64,000 bases of DNA, from contig JAGASN010000041.1 in assembly GCA_017847875.1 (NCBI GenBank), positions 1 to 64,000 on the forward strand, given 5' to 3'. The stretch is from Oscillospiraceae bacterium. GTDB lineage: Bacteria; Bacillota; Clostridia; Oscillospirales; Ruminococcaceae. Of this stretch, positions 37,152-46,183 are shown piece after piece; positions within the stretch are counted from its first letter, which is position 1; every line of letters starts with the position of its first letter. Under the pieces are notes generated by a model. It made no database searches, was not told where the DNA came from, and saw only the letters and a program-made list of their open reading frames with translations. Both the position numbers and the translations under genes were made by a program.

Positions 37152-38264
37152 ATGTCAAAAGCAATTCGTTTTTTTAAGAAAAATACCGTTTTCTGCGTTG
37201 CGGCGCTGGCGGCTTTTATAACCGCGTTTTTTGTTCCGCCGGATGCGGAATATCTTTCCTATTTCGATTTTCGGACTCTCGCCTGCCTTTTCCTTACTCT
37301 TGCGGTGGTTTCCGCCCTTGGTAACGTAAAATTCTTCACCATTCTTGCGCGAAAGCTGGTTCTCCTTTCCGGAAACCTGCGCAGACTTTTTCTTCTCCTT
37401 GTTGTAATAACCTTCATCGGTTCAATGATAATCGCGAACGATATGGCGCTTATCACCTTTCTTCCTCTGGGATATTTTGCCCTTTCCGTAACGAAGAACG
37501 ATAAGTTCATGGCATATCTTTTTATTCTTCAGAACATTTCCGCAAACCTCGGCGGAATGCTGACCCCTTTCGGAAACCCGCAGAACCTTTATCTTTATTC
37601 CTTTTTTGAAATTCCGACCGCGGAATTCACCGCAATAATGCTTCCGCCTTTTCTTCTCGCAATAGCGATGCTTGCGGTTTTCTGCTTTTTTGTAAAACCG
37701 GAAAAACTTTCTTTTCATGAGGATTTTCCGGAAAAATTCCACGTCAAAAAGACCGTTCTCTATATGGTTCTTTTTGCTTTTTCCCTTCTCATTGTTTTCA
37801 GAATTATCCCCTTCTGGCTCGGTCTTGCGGTCATTCCGGCGGTTCTTTTCTTTGTTGATAAGGACGCTCTTTATGAAGTTGACTATTCCCTTCTCGGAAC
37901 TTTCTTTTTCTTCTTCATCTTTTCCGGAAACCTTGCAAGGATCGACGCCGTGAACGAATTTTTCTCCTTCCTTCTTGAAAAAGACGCGCTTATTGTTTCA
38001 ACCCTTTCCTGCCAGTTCATAAGCAACGTTCCCTCGGCGATACTTCTTTCCCGGTTCACTTCCGATTATCATTCCCTTCTTCTCGGAGTTAACATCGGCG
38101 GAACCGGAACTCTTATCGCATCCCTTGCAAGCCTTATAACCTTCAGCGAATTCAGAATTCTTTATCCGGAACAGACGAAAAAATATCTCGTTATGTTCAC
38201 CGCTATAAACCTTATCTTCCTTGTTGTTATGACCGCCGCGGCAAAACTTTTTTTCCTCGGCTGA
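37152..38264 (+). CDS. SLC13/ArsB-like anion permease
   Basis: 370-residue membrane protein with about ten helices of the ion-transporter superfamily. MLTPFGNPQNLYLYS and the late FISNVPSAILLSRFT...GGTGTLIASLASLI are the duplicated hairpin motifs of SLC13, CitMHS and ArsB carriers. Substrate could be a dicarboxylate, citrate or other anion; the sequence does not say. AAAGAGG site at the start. Confidence 0.88.
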   Translation: MSKAIRFFKKNTVFCVAALAAFITAFFVPPDAEYLSYFDFRTLACLFLTLAVVSALGNVKFFTILARKLVLLSGNLRRLFLLLVVITFIGSMIIANDMALITFLPLGYFALSVTKNDKFMAYLFILQNISANLGGMLTPFGNPQNLYLYSFFEIPTAEFTAIMLPPFLLAIAMLAVFCFFVKPEKLSFHEDFPEKFHVKKTVLYMVLFAFSLLIVFRIIPFWLGLAVIPAVLFFVDKDALYEVDYSLLGTFFFFFIFSGNLARIDAVNEFFSFLLEKDALIVSTLSCQFISNVPSAILLSRFTSDYHSLLLGVNIGGTGTLIASLASLITFSEFRILYPEQTKKYLVMFTAINLIFLVVMTAAAKLFFLG

Positions 38265-38321
38265 TAGAAATTTTAAAAAATATGGTATATAATATATTTC
38301 AGAAAGCGAGGTGAACAGCCG

Positions 38322-38906
38322 ATGGACGATTTGAAAGTTATAACCGCAAGCAATATCATAAATCTTCGCACAGCGAAGGGAATGACCCAGGCGGAACTCG
38401 GAGAACTTTTAAGCTATTCGGATAAAAGCGTTTCAAAATGGGAACGGGCCGAGGCTGTTCCCGATGCTTATGTTCTTAAAAAAATGAGCGAAATTTTCGG
38501 CGTTACCGTTGATTATATCCTCAATTCCCACGACAGTTGGGAAAAACCCGAAAGTTTTAAAAAAGCCGAAAGAGGTTTTCGCAGCAAGGTTATAACCGCC
38601 GTTGCAATTGCCGGAATATGGACTCTTGCGTTCCTTATCTATATAATCGGCTGGCTTCTTGAATCGAACTGGTGGCTGCTTTTTATCTATGCGCTTCCGG
38701 TTTCGCTGATAACGCTTCTTGTGCTCAATTCCGTTTGGGAAAGCGGAAAAAACAACCGCCATATAATCCATGCCCTTGTTGCAAGCATCTTTCTTACGAT
38801 ATATCTTACCTTCATAAGCTACAACCCCTGGCAGATACTTCTTCTTTTAATTCCGGCGGAACTTATTGTTTTTCTTTCTTTCCGCATCAAAAAATCGCAT
38901 AAATAA
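38322..38906 (+). CDS. XRE family regulator with membrane domain
   Basis: 194 residues: an N-terminal HTH (TAKGMTQAELGELLSYSDKSVSKWERAEAVP, about 18-48) and three to four membrane helices from about 90 onwards. Membrane-bound XRE regulators of this shape are common in Bacillota and mostly uncharacterised. Its target may be the neighbouring permease or the DegV operon, but that is only positional. GAGGTGA site. Confidence 0.87.
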   Translation: MDDLKVITASNIINLRTAKGMTQAELGELLSYSDKSVSKWERAEAVPDAYVLKKMSEIFGVTVDYILNSHDSWEKPESFKKAERGFRSKVITAVAIAGIWTLAFLIYIIGWLLESNWWLLFIYALPVSLITLLVLNSVWESGKNNRHIIHALVASIFLTIYLTFISYNPWQILLLLIPAELIVFLSFRIKKSHK

Positions 38907-38920
38907 GCCATTCCACTCTG

Positions 38921-38953
38921 AGTAGAGTCCGTTTTTCCGGACTCTACTTTTTG
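38921..38953 (+). terminator. intrinsic terminator
   Basis: AGTAGAGTCCG (38921-38931) and CGGACTCTACT (38938-38948) stem with a T-rich tail. Confidence 0.85.
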
Positions 38954-38978
38954 TTTTTGAAGAGTATAGTCAAATCTG

Positions 38979-39033
38979 TTGATTCTCCTTCCCTTTTCGG
39001 ATAAGATAACGTCGTTGAAAAAATCCGAAAAGG
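38979..39033 (+). promoter_or_regulatory. promoter of the degV operon with 11-bp inverted repeat
   Basis: TTGATT (38979-38984), 17 nt, TAAGAT (39002-39007). CCTTTTCGGAT (38992-39002) and ATCCGAAAAGG (39023-39033) form a perfect inverted repeat; the left arm touches the -10 and the right arm runs into the AAAGGAG ribosome site. Probable operator. Confidence 0.65.
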
Positions 39034-39042
39034 AGAAACAAA

Positions 39043-39930
39043 ATGTCCGAATATATTTTAAGCTGCTGCTCAACTGCGGATCTTTCAAAAGAACATTTTG
39101 AAAGCAGAAATATCGAATATATCTGCTTCCATTATAAACTGAACGGTGTTGATTATCCCGATGACCTTGGTCAGTCCATTCCTTTTGAAGAATTTTATAA
39201 AAGAATGGATTCCGGCGAGAAAACTCAGACTTCCCAGATAAACGTAACGGAATATCTTGAATATTTCACCAAATTTCTTTCCGAAGGAAAAGATGTTCTT
39301 CATCTCACTCTTTCAAGAGGAATTTCCGGTTCATACAACTCCGCAATAAACGCCGCAAAAATTGCAAAGGAACGTTTTCCGGAAAGAAAAATCTACGTTA
39401 TAGATTCCCTTGCCGCTTCCTCCGGTTACGGACTTTTGATGGATAAACTCGCGGATCTTCGCGACGGCGGAATGGATATCGACGAACTTAAAAACTGGGC
39501 GGAAGAAAATAAGCTCAACCTTCACCATTGGTTCTTCTCCTCCGACCTTAAGTTTTTCATCAAGGGCGGAAGAGTTTCCAAAACTTCCGGAACGATAGGA
39601 ACTATCCTTGGAATCTGCCCGCTCCTTAACGTTGATAAGGAAGGTCACCTTATCGCAAGGGCAAAAATCCGTTCCAAGAAAAAAGTTATTCAGGAAATTG
39701 TGAAGCGAATGGAAGAAAACGCCGAAGGCGGCCTTTCCTATTCCGGAAAATGCTATATCTGCCAGTCCGCCTGCCTTGATGATGCAAAGGAAGTTGCAAA
39801 ACTTGTTGAAGAACGCTTTAAAAATCTTGACGGAAATGTTATGATAAATTATATTGGAACCACCATTGGAAGCCACACCGGTCCCGGAACTGTTGCGCTT
39901 TTCTTCTGGGGTAAAAAAAGGGAGGATTAA
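39043..39930 (+). CDS. DegV family fatty-acid-binding protein, first copy
   Basis: 295-residue DegV protein. These bind fatty acids and act as FakB subunits of the fatty acid kinase FakAB. SRGISGSYNSA and FIKGGRVSKTSGTIG contribute to the acyl phosphate end of the pocket, and GSHTGPGTVALFFWG is the C-terminal signature. It is co-directional with a second degV 4 nt later. No fakA is in the window. Confidence 0.92.
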   Translation: MSEYILSCCSTADLSKEHFESRNIEYICFHYKLNGVDYPDDLGQSIPFEEFYKRMDSGEKTQTSQINVTEYLEYFTKFLSEGKDVLHLTLSRGISGSYNSAINAAKIAKERFPERKIYVIDSLAASSGYGLLMDKLADLRDGGMDIDELKNWAEENKLNLHHWFFSSDLKFFIKGGRVSKTSGTIGTILGICPLLNVDKEGHLIARAKIRSKKKVIQEIVKRMEENAEGGLSYSGKCYICQSACLDDAKEVAKLVEERFKNLDGNVMINYIGTTIGSHTGPGTVALFFWGKKRED

Positions 39931-39934
39931 CACC

Positions 39935-40798
39935 ATGATAAAACTTTTTGCGGATACCGCTTCCAACCTTCCGGTTGCGTTAAACAAAAAATATGACGTA
40001 AATATAATCGAACTTTCCTATACCGTTGACGGTGTTCCGGCAGAATATGACCTTGAGCACGACTTTGACGGCAAGGCTTTTTATGACGCCATGAGAAACG
40101 GCGCGGAAATGAAAACATCAATGGCAAACTCCGAACTTTTCCGCGAACGTTTTGAAGAAGTTGTTAAAAACGGCGACGAAATCGTATATATCGGTCTTTC
40201 CGGCGGAGTAAGCGGAACTGTTCGCGCGGCGGAAATAGCTGCGGAAGAAATCCGGGAAGAATATCCCGAAGCAAAAATCGCGGTCATAAACTCTCTCGGC
40301 GCCGGTCTTGGAATCGGAATGCAGGTTGTCGCCATGGGTGAACTTATTGCGGAAGGAAAAACTTTCGAGGAAGTTGTTTCCATAACCGAAGAGCGCAAGA
40401 ACCATATGTGCCAGTTCTTCACCGTTGATGACCTTACCTATCTTAAAAAAGGCGGAAGAATTTCCGGCGCAACCGCCGCAATCGGAACTCTTCTCAATAT
40501 AAAACCTCTTCTTCGCGGCGACGAGGAAGGTCACATCGTTTCCTGGGGAAAATGCCGCGGAATCAACAAATGCATCCTCGAAATCGTAAAAAAATATGAT
40601 GAACTTGTTCTCGATAAATCCGCGGACGTTATGATGATCCACGGCGACAACATGGACGCAATCGATTTTATGACCGAAAAACTCCGGGAACACGGTTTTA
40701 CCGGAAACACCACCGTAATGCCTTTTGAACCGGTTTGCGGATGCCATGTCGGTCCCGGTTCCGTTGCGCTTTTCTTCTGGGGAGAGAGAAAATTATGA
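39935..40798 (+). CDS. DegV family fatty-acid-binding protein, second copy
   Basis: 287-residue DegV paralogue with SGGVSGTVRAAE, YLKKGGRISGATAAIG and CHVGPGSVALFFWG. The start is ATG 39935 with a GGGAGG site; an earlier in-frame codon lies inside the preceding gene. Different pockets in the two copies probably select different fatty acids, as FakB1/FakB2 do. Its stop overlaps the hemolysin III start by 4 nt. Confidence 0.92.
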   Translation: MIKLFADTASNLPVALNKKYDVNIIELSYTVDGVPAEYDLEHDFDGKAFYDAMRNGAEMKTSMANSELFRERFEEVVKNGDEIVYIGLSGGVSGTVRAAEIAAEEIREEYPEAKIAVINSLGAGLGIGMQVVAMGELIAEGKTFEEVVSITEERKNHMCQFFTVDDLTYLKKGGRISGATAAIGTLLNIKPLLRGDEEGHIVSWGKCRGINKCILEIVKKYDELVLDKSADVMMIHGDNMDAIDFMTEKLREHGFTGNTTVMPFEPVCGCHVGPGSVALFFWGERKL

Positions 40799-41466
40799 AA
40801 AGAACTCCTCTTTCCGAAAGGGTTCTTCCAAATTACACCCGGGGCGAAGAAATCGCAAACATGACCACCCATATAATCGGCGGCGGTCTTGGGGTTATTC
40901 TCCTTTTTCTCACTGTGATAATTTCCGCTTTTGAACAGGATATCTGGGGCGTTGTGGGTTCTTTCATCTACGGAATCTCGATGATTGCGCTTTATACTGT
41001 TTCGAGCGTCTATCACGGGCTTAAACCCGGCCTTGCGAAAAAAGTTATGCAGGTAATCGACCACTGCACGATTTACCTTCTCATTGCCGGAACCTATACC
41101 CCGATTCTTCTTGTTGCGATGCGCCCGGAATATCCGATTCTTGCCTGGGTCGTTTTCGGCGCGGAATGGGCTCTTGCGGCTTTTGCCGCAACTTTTACCG
41201 CAATCGACCACAACAAATATAAAAAGCTTTCGATGTTTTTTTATATCCTTATGGGCTGGTTCATTGTTCTTTGCTTTAAGCAGACCGTCGAGGTTCTCAC
41301 CGTTCCGGGAATGCTCTGGATTTTGTCCGGCGGAATTTCCTATACAATCGGCGCTGTTCTTTATGGCGTCGGAAAAAAGAAACCCATTTTCCATACTGTT
41401 TTCCACGTTTTTGTGGTAATCGGAACTCTTTTGCAAGCCATCGGAATTTTGTTTTATGTTTTATAA
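40795..41466 (+). CDS. hemolysin III / PAQR family membrane protein
   Basis: 223-residue seven-helix protein of the HlyIII/PAQR family. Family marks are YTRGEEIANMTTHIIGGG, SSVYHGLKP with the zinc-binding His and IDHCTIYLLIAGTYTP, and HTVFHVFVVIGTLLQ near the end. The members are thought to be membrane zinc hydrolases of lipids or regulators of membrane state; true haemolysis is doubtful. ATG 40795 overlaps the degV stop, tying it to acyl metabolism. Confidence 0.92.
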   Translation: MKRTPLSERVLPNYTRGEEIANMTTHIIGGGLGVILLFLTVIISAFEQDIWGVVGSFIYGISMIALYTVSSVYHGLKPGLAKKVMQVIDHCTIYLLIAGTYTPILLVAMRPEYPILAWVVFGAEWALAAFAATFTAIDHNKYKKLSMFFYILMGWFIVLCFKQTVEVLTVPGMLWILSGGISYTIGAVLYGVGKKKPIFHTVFHVFVVIGTLLQAIGILFYVL

Positions 41467-41470
41467 AAAA

Positions 41471-41497
41471 AGACAGCCGCAAGGCTGTCTTTTTTTG
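41471..41497. terminator. bidirectional terminator
   Basis: AGACAGCC GCAA GGCTGTCT stem (41471-41490) with T7 on the plus side and A-run before. Confidence 0.88.
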
Positions 41498-41500
41498 CGT

Positions 41501-41932
41501 TTATTTATATTTTTTCGTATCGTATCTGTCGAACATCGAAAAAATGATGGATTTTCTTTTCTTTTCCGGTTTTCCTTCCTCAATGCGCTTAACTTCCTTA
41601 AGAAAGAGCCAGTGTCCGAAAAGGCTTCCCAAGGCGCCGAAAAGTGCATAGGCAACAGCAAGCCCCCAGTTCGTTTCAAAGAAAATGAACATGAACGGAA
41701 TAAAAATCACACCGGAAAGGATTCCGTAAAAAGGCATAAAGCCGTTTTTTGCGGAAACAACTCCGCCGCAAATTGCGCAAAGCATCGGGAATGCGCCCCA
41801 TTCCAGAATTACTATCCGGAAAAGTTCCGCCGTAACTTCATCAAAAAGTAACGAGATAAGAATTCCGAAAACGAAAAATCCGAGAAGAATTGCCGATGCT
41901 TCCGCGGTGGCTTTTAATTTAAGCTTTTCCAT
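41501..41932 (-). CDS. four-helix membrane protein of unknown function
   Basis: 143 residues with about four membrane helices and a basic C-terminal tail (EGKPEKKRKSIIFSMFDRYD). I recognise no family. It begins directly at the base after the cyclophilin stop codon, so the two are translated from one message. Confidence 0.75.
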   Translation of the reverse strand: MEKLKLKATAEASAILLGFFVFGILISLLFDEVTAELFRIVILEWGAFPMLCAICGGVVSAKNGFMPFYGILSGVIFIPFMFIFFETNWGLAVAYALFGALGSLFGHWLFLKEVKRIEEGKPEKKRKSIIFSMFDRYDTKKYK

Positions 41933-42409
41933 TTATTTTACAATGGACATCTTTTTGATGACAACTTTTTTGCAGGGCATATCGTTGGGATAGGTTGCAA
42001 CGGAAGCTACTGCATCGAGGACCTCAAGACCTTCGGTTACATGACCGAAAGCGGCATAGTTTCCGTCGAGGAATTCGCTGTCTTCATGAACGATGAAGAA
42101 CTGGCAGGAAGCGGAGTTGGGGTCGGAAGTTCTTGCCATGGAAATTACGCCTTTTTTGTGGGAAATGGTGTTCTGGGTCCAGCCGTTGGAAGCAAATTCG
42201 CCGTAAATTTCGGGTTTGCAGCCACCGGTTCCGTTGCCTGCAGGGTCACCGCCCTGGATCATAAAGCCTTTGATGATGCGGTGGAAAGTAAGACCGTCGA
42301 AAAAGCCTTTTTCAACAAGTGCTTCAAAGTTTGCAACGGTTTTGGGTGCGGCAACGGGATCGAGTTCGATCATCATGGAGCCGTAGCCTTTGATATCAAG
42401 TTTGATCAT
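41933..42409 (-). CDS. peptidyl-prolyl cis-trans isomerase, cyclophilin type
   Basis: 158-residue cytosolic cyclophilin that speeds proline isomerisation during folding. FHRIIKGFMIQGGDPAGNGTGG carries the catalytic Arg-Phe-Gln region, followed by GVISMARTSDPNSASCQFFIV and FGHVTEGLEVLDAV. No signal peptide. Good AGGAGG site (42424-42419). Confidence 0.95.
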   Translation of the reverse strand: MIKLDIKGYGSMMIELDPVAAPKTVANFEALVEKGFFDGLTFHRIIKGFMIQGGDPAGNGTGGCKPEIYGEFASNGWTQNTISHKKGVISMARTSDPNSASCQFFIVHEDSEFLDGNYAAFGHVTEGLEVLDAVASVATYPNDMPCKKVVIKKMSIVK

Positions 42410-42482
42410 ATTAAATATCCTCCTGAGTTTTAAACGATAGTAATATAATACTATTTTTGAAGGGGAAAGTAAAGTTTTTCTT

Positions 42483-42511
42483 TTGACATATTCTATCTCT
42501 TGGATTATACT
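42483..42511 (+). promoter_or_regulatory. promoter of the amidohydrolase gene
   Basis: TTGACA (42483-42488), 17 nt, TATACT (42506-42511). Confidence 0.75.
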
Positions 42512-42523
42512 TGTTTTATAAAA

Positions 42524-42549
42524 AGGGTCGGATAATATCCGCCCCTACA
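42524..42549. repeat. GGATAATATCC palindromic repeat
   Basis: GGTCGGATAATATCCGCCCC in the leader of the amidohydrolase mRNA. A related element lies on the minus strand at about 13937-13956. Similar GGCGGATATTATCCGCC units are dispersed in many Clostridia, but only these two are visible here. Confidence 0.45.
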
Positions 42550-42576
42550 TATAAACCTGATCGTGGGGTGCATATC

Positions 42577-44199
42577 ATGGAATATATCATCAAAAACGCA
42601 AAAATCGCAACAATGGATAAGGAAAATCCCTTCGCCGAAAGTGCAATAGTAAAAGACGGAAAATTCGCTTTCTGCGGCGCTTTGGAAGATTCCGAAAAGC
42701 TCCTTTCCGCCGATGCCGAAGTTCTTGACTGCGGCGGAAATCTTGTTATCCCTTCCTTCAACGATTCCCATATGCACTATCTGCACTACGTTAAAACAAA
42801 ACTTTCCGTCGATCTTGAGGGAACCGTTTCCGTTGATGATATAGTCGGAAGAATGAGCACCGCCTTTGAGCATTTCTACAGGGAAAGCGGTCTCTGGCTT
42901 GTTGGCGAAAGGTGGAACCAGGACTATTTCACCGAAGGCGAAAAACGTTTTCCCACCGCAAAAGACCTTGATAAGATAACTTCCGAATATCCGGTGCTCG
43001 TTATGAGAACCTGTTACCACGTCGGCGTGCTCAACACAAAAGGCATGATGCTCATGGGACTTGATTCCGAAAAAGCAAAGGAACTTGGCGCATTTTGTGA
43101 GGTTGACGAAAACGGAAACCCGAGCGGAGTAATCAAGGAAAACTATTTTGACGAAGTAAAATCGAAGCTTCCCTACCCCAATCTTGACGTTCTTGTAAAG
43201 ATGATGCTCGAAAGCCAAAACGACCTTTTTGAACAGGGCATAACCGCCGTTCAGTCCGACGACGTAAAATATGCTCCGGAAGGACATTCCTATGAACTTC
43301 TCGAAGATCTTAAAAAAGCCTCCCTTGACGGAAGGTTAAAAGTTCACTATGCGGAGCAGGCTCTTTCCCAAACGAAAGAGGAGGTTGACGATTGGTTCAG
43401 CCATAAGCATTACAAAATGCGCGACGGAAGCTTTAAGGTGACCTGCCTTAAAATCCTTTCTGACGGAAGCCTCGGCGCAAGGACCGCTCTTCAAAAAGAA
43501 CCCTATGCGGACGACCCGACCACAAAAGGAATACAGATTTATACCCAGGACGAACTGAACTATATGGTTCTTGAGGCGCAGAAACGCAACATTCCAGCCG
43601 CTATCCATGCAATCGGAACCGGAGCCATGGAAATGTGCCTTAACGCCATTGAAAACGCAAAGAACGCCTATCCGGAATATAATCCGCGCCACGCAATCGT
43701 TCATTGCCAGATTACAAGCAAAGAGCAGGTGGAAAGACTTTGCCACCTTGGAATAATGCCCCTTACCCAGCCGGTTTTCATAGATTACGATATGCATATC
43801 GTTTATGACAGGGTCGGAAAGGAACTTGCGGAAACTTCCTATGCCTGGAAGGATTATATGGACGGCGGCGTTCACGAAGCTTTCGGAACGGACTGCCCGG
43901 TCGAAAACTTCAAACCCATGCGCGGAATTTACTGCGCGGTCACAAGAAAAGACTGCAAAGGAAACGGTCCTTACCTTCCTGAACAGGCGGTTTCCATGTA
44001 TGATGCGCTCTATGCCTATACCGCCGAAGGCTCTTACGTCAGCGAAGACGAAGATATCCGCGGAAAAATCAAGGCCGGAATGGAAGCGGATTTTGTCGTG
44101 CTCGACCGTGACCTTTTTGAAATTCCGGAAGAGGAAATTCTTGAAACAAAGGTGCTCGAAACTTATATCGGCGGCGAGAGAGTTTTTGAAAGGCAGTGA
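42577..44199 (+). CDS. YtcJ-like metal-dependent amidohydrolase
   Basis: 540-residue amidohydrolase (Amidohydro_3 family). PSFNDSHMHYLHYV gives the HxH metal ligands at the start of the barrel; IPAAIHAIGTGAMEMCLN, HAIVHCQITSKEQVERL and FGTDCPVENFKPMRGIYCAV supply the later histidines and aspartate; the C-terminal GKIKAGMEADFVVLDRDLF is the usual beta-sandwich end. Substrate unknown. ATG 42577 with GGGGTG site. Followed 6 nt later by a P-loop kinase gene. Confidence 0.92.
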   Translation: MEYIIKNAKIATMDKENPFAESAIVKDGKFAFCGALEDSEKLLSADAEVLDCGGNLVIPSFNDSHMHYLHYVKTKLSVDLEGTVSVDDIVGRMSTAFEHFYRESGLWLVGERWNQDYFTEGEKRFPTAKDLDKITSEYPVLVMRTCYHVGVLNTKGMMLMGLDSEKAKELGAFCEVDENGNPSGVIKENYFDEVKSKLPYPNLDVLVKMMLESQNDLFEQGITAVQSDDVKYAPEGHSYELLEDLKKASLDGRLKVHYAEQALSQTKEEVDDWFSHKHYKMRDGSFKVTCLKILSDGSLGARTALQKEPYADDPTTKGIQIYTQDELNYMVLEAQKRNIPAAIHAIGTGAMEMCLNAIENAKNAYPEYNPRHAIVHCQITSKEQVERLCHLGIMPLTQPVFIDYDMHIVYDRVGKELAETSYAWKDYMDGGVHEAFGTDCPVENFKPMRGIYCAVTRKDCKGNGPYLPEQAVSMYDALYAYTAEGSYVSEDEDIRGKIKAGMEADFVVLDRDLFEIPEEEILETKVLETYIGGERVFERQ

Positions 44200-44205
44200 T
44201 TTTTG

Positions 44206-44721
44206 TTGGTAATTCTTATTTTCGGCGCTTCGCATACCGGAAAAACAAATTTTGCTCAGAAGCTTCTTGAAAAATACAAATTCCCGTATCTTTCTCTCGA
44301 TCATCTTAAAATGGGGCTTATCCGAAGCGGCAACACCGAACTTACCCCGGAAGACGATGAAAAACTCACGGAATATCTTTGGCCTATCGCCCGGGAAATT
44401 GTGAAAACAGCCATTGAAAACAACCAGAACCTTATTGTTGAAGGCTGTTATATTCCTTTTGACTGGAAAAAGGATTTTTCTCCGGAATATCTTTCCGCAA
44501 TCAGGGAATATTGCCTTGTTATGACAGAAGATTACGTACACAGAAATTTTCGCGATATACAGCACTATTCAAATATAATCGAATGGCGCGCTGAAGGTTT
44601 TATCGATATAGATGCTCTTGCAAAAGAAAACATAAATAACCTTGAGCTTTGTAAAAAATTCGGAACAAACGCCATTATCATCGATGAAAAATATAGCGTA
44701 GATGCTGATATCTGGCAATAA
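44206..44721 (+). CDS. P-loop nucleotide kinase-like protein, copy 2
   Basis: 171 residues, highly similar to the product of 33896-34402: FGASHTGKT P-loop, SLDHLKMGLIRSGNTELTPEDDEKL and VEGCYIPFDW shared nearly residue for residue. The start is taken as the second of two adjacent TTG codons because MVILIFGASH then matches the paralogue; an AAAGGCAG site ends 9 nt upstream. It follows the amidohydrolase by 6 nt. Function unknown. Confidence 0.82.
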   Translation: MVILIFGASHTGKTNFAQKLLEKYKFPYLSLDHLKMGLIRSGNTELTPEDDEKLTEYLWPIAREIVKTAIENNQNLIVEGCYIPFDWKKDFSPEYLSAIREYCLVMTEDYVHRNFRDIQHYSNIIEWRAEGFIDIDALAKENINNLELCKKFGTNAIIIDEKYSVDADIWQ

Positions 44722-44730
44722 ACACAAAAA

Positions 44731-44753
44731 AGCGCCTGCCGGGCGCTTTTTTT
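44731..44753. terminator. bidirectional terminator
   Basis: AGCGCC (44731-44736) and GGCGCT (44742-44747) stem with T7 after, shared by convergent genes. Confidence 0.82.
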
Positions 44754-45636
44754 ATTTCATCAGTCTTATTGCAGAATTTTTGTTTTCTATGAGCACGCCG
44801 TCGGCGCCTTCCTCGAATTCGCCGTCAAGGCTCCAGCCGCCGGAAGGATTTTTGAGCACCGTAAGTTTTTCGCAGGAGAAAAATTCGATGAGCTCACATT
44901 CGGAATATTGCTTTGAAAGGACCGCCTGGACGATTTTAGAAAGTTGCTGAGCATTTTCCGGATATCTTATGAGCATCACTTCAAAGCGTCCGTCGTTCAT
45001 ATCAACAACCTCACTCGAAATAGTTAAAATTCCTCCGAGGGATGTCGAATTGCTTACCGCGCCGAAGATATAGTTTCCTTCGTACAGCTCTCCGTTTGCC
45101 TCAAAAGAAACATATTCCGGCTTAAGGTTTTTAAAATCGAGCCCTCCCTCAACGATATAGGCAAGATGCCCGACGATGTTTTTGAAACTTTGGGAAGTAG
45201 TATAACTTGTTCTTGTAAAAGCGCCGAAGGAGGCAACATAGGTGAAAGGTCTTCCGCCGAAGGAACCGGCATCAAAAACGCTTTCGCTTCCTTTTGCAAT
45301 ATTCTGCGCCGCGGTTGGAATATCTCCGGAAAGCCCGATGCTTGCGGCAAAATCGTTGGTGCTTCCGCAAGGGATATAGCCAAGGGGTTTGTTTGCGCCG
45401 GAAAGATTTCCCGAAACAACTTCGTTAAAAGTTCCATCGCCGCCGCAGGCAACGATGAGGTCAAAATCTTTTCCGTAAGTTTCCGCCCAAATTTTTGCGT
45501 CGCCTCTTTTGGTCGTCATCATAAGAAAAACGTCATATCCTCCATCGGAAAGGGTTGAAACGATTTTTGGAGTATAAATTGCTCCAAGCCTCATTCCGGA
45601 AACCGGATTTATTATAAGCAAAAGCTTTTTCGGCAT
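44752..45636 (-). CDS. diacylglycerol/lipid kinase family protein
   Basis: 294-residue DagK/YegS-type soluble lipid kinase. LLLIINPVSGMRLG opens the nucleotide domain, CGGDGTFNEVVSG is the catalytic loop, and PLGYIPCGSTNDFAASIGL follows. It probably phosphorylates diacylglycerol or another membrane lipid at the inner face of the membrane. It is 3 nt after the zinc-ribbon membrane protein gene. Confidence 0.93.
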   Translation of the reverse strand: MPKKLLLIINPVSGMRLGAIYTPKIVSTLSDGGYDVFLMMTTKRGDAKIWAETYGKDFDLIVACGGDGTFNEVVSGNLSGANKPLGYIPCGSTNDFAASIGLSGDIPTAAQNIAKGSESVFDAGSFGGRPFTYVASFGAFTRTSYTTSQSFKNIVGHLAYIVEGGLDFKNLKPEYVSFEANGELYEGNYIFGAVSNSTSLGGILTISSEVVDMNDGRFEVMLIRYPENAQQLSKIVQAVLSKQYSECELIEFFSCEKLTVLKNPSGGWSLDGEFEEGADGVLIENKNSAIRLMK

Positions 45637-45639
45637 TTT

Positions 45640-46038
45640 TTATACCTTCTTTACAAATCTTTCGGAACATTTCGGGCAGCGGATTTCAACTTTTCCGCGT
45701 CCGCGCGGAATACGGATTTTTTGTCCGCATTTCGGGCATTTAAAGCGCTTATAGGTTTTTCTTTCCTCAAAATCCGCGCGTAAACCCACCCACCAATTTT
45801 TTGCTTTATACCAAAAAGTCATGAACTTCTGGTTTTCCGCTCTGCGCTTTGCGTGATTTTTTGAAAGCGTTCTGAAAATCGCAATTCCGTAAAGAACAAG
45901 CGAAATCAGATAAAGAAGGCGTGAACGGGTGAAAACATACAGAACATAAAAAACAAATCCGCCGGCAACAAGCGCAAGAGAAAGCTGGTCGGTTCCGTAT
46001 CTTCCGTACATAAATTCCCTTAATTTCTGCATTATCAT
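45640..46038 (-). CDS. two-helix membrane protein with C-terminal zinc ribbon
   Basis: 132 residues: two membrane helices (about 20-56), a basic linker, and a zinc ribbon CPKCGQKIRIPRGRGKVEIRC (two CxxC pairs, RCPKC). I know related Bacillota proteins only as uncharacterised. ATG 46038 follows AAAGGAAGA. In operon with the lipid kinase. Confidence 0.8.
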   Translation of the reverse strand: MIMQKLREFMYGRYGTDQLSLALVAGGFVFYVLYVFTRSRLLYLISLVLYGIAIFRTLSKNHAKRRAENQKFMTFWYKAKNWWVGLRADFEERKTYKRFKCPKCGQKIRIPRGRGKVEIRCPKCSERFVKKV

Positions 46039-46132
46039 AATGAATATCTTCCTTTATAGCTTTATATAATTATTTTACCATGGATATTTTTTACAATGGT
46101 TAACGAATTATAAACTTTTTGGACGGTGATTA

Positions 46133-46161
46133 TGGACAGAAGTTCAATTAAGTGTTATAAT
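46133..46161 (+). promoter_or_regulatory. promoter of tRNA-Val
   Basis: TGGACA (46133-46138), 17 nt, TATAAT (46156-46161), 22 nt ahead of the tRNA. Confidence 0.75.
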
Positions 46162-46183
46162 ATTTCCTGCAAAATTTATGCCC

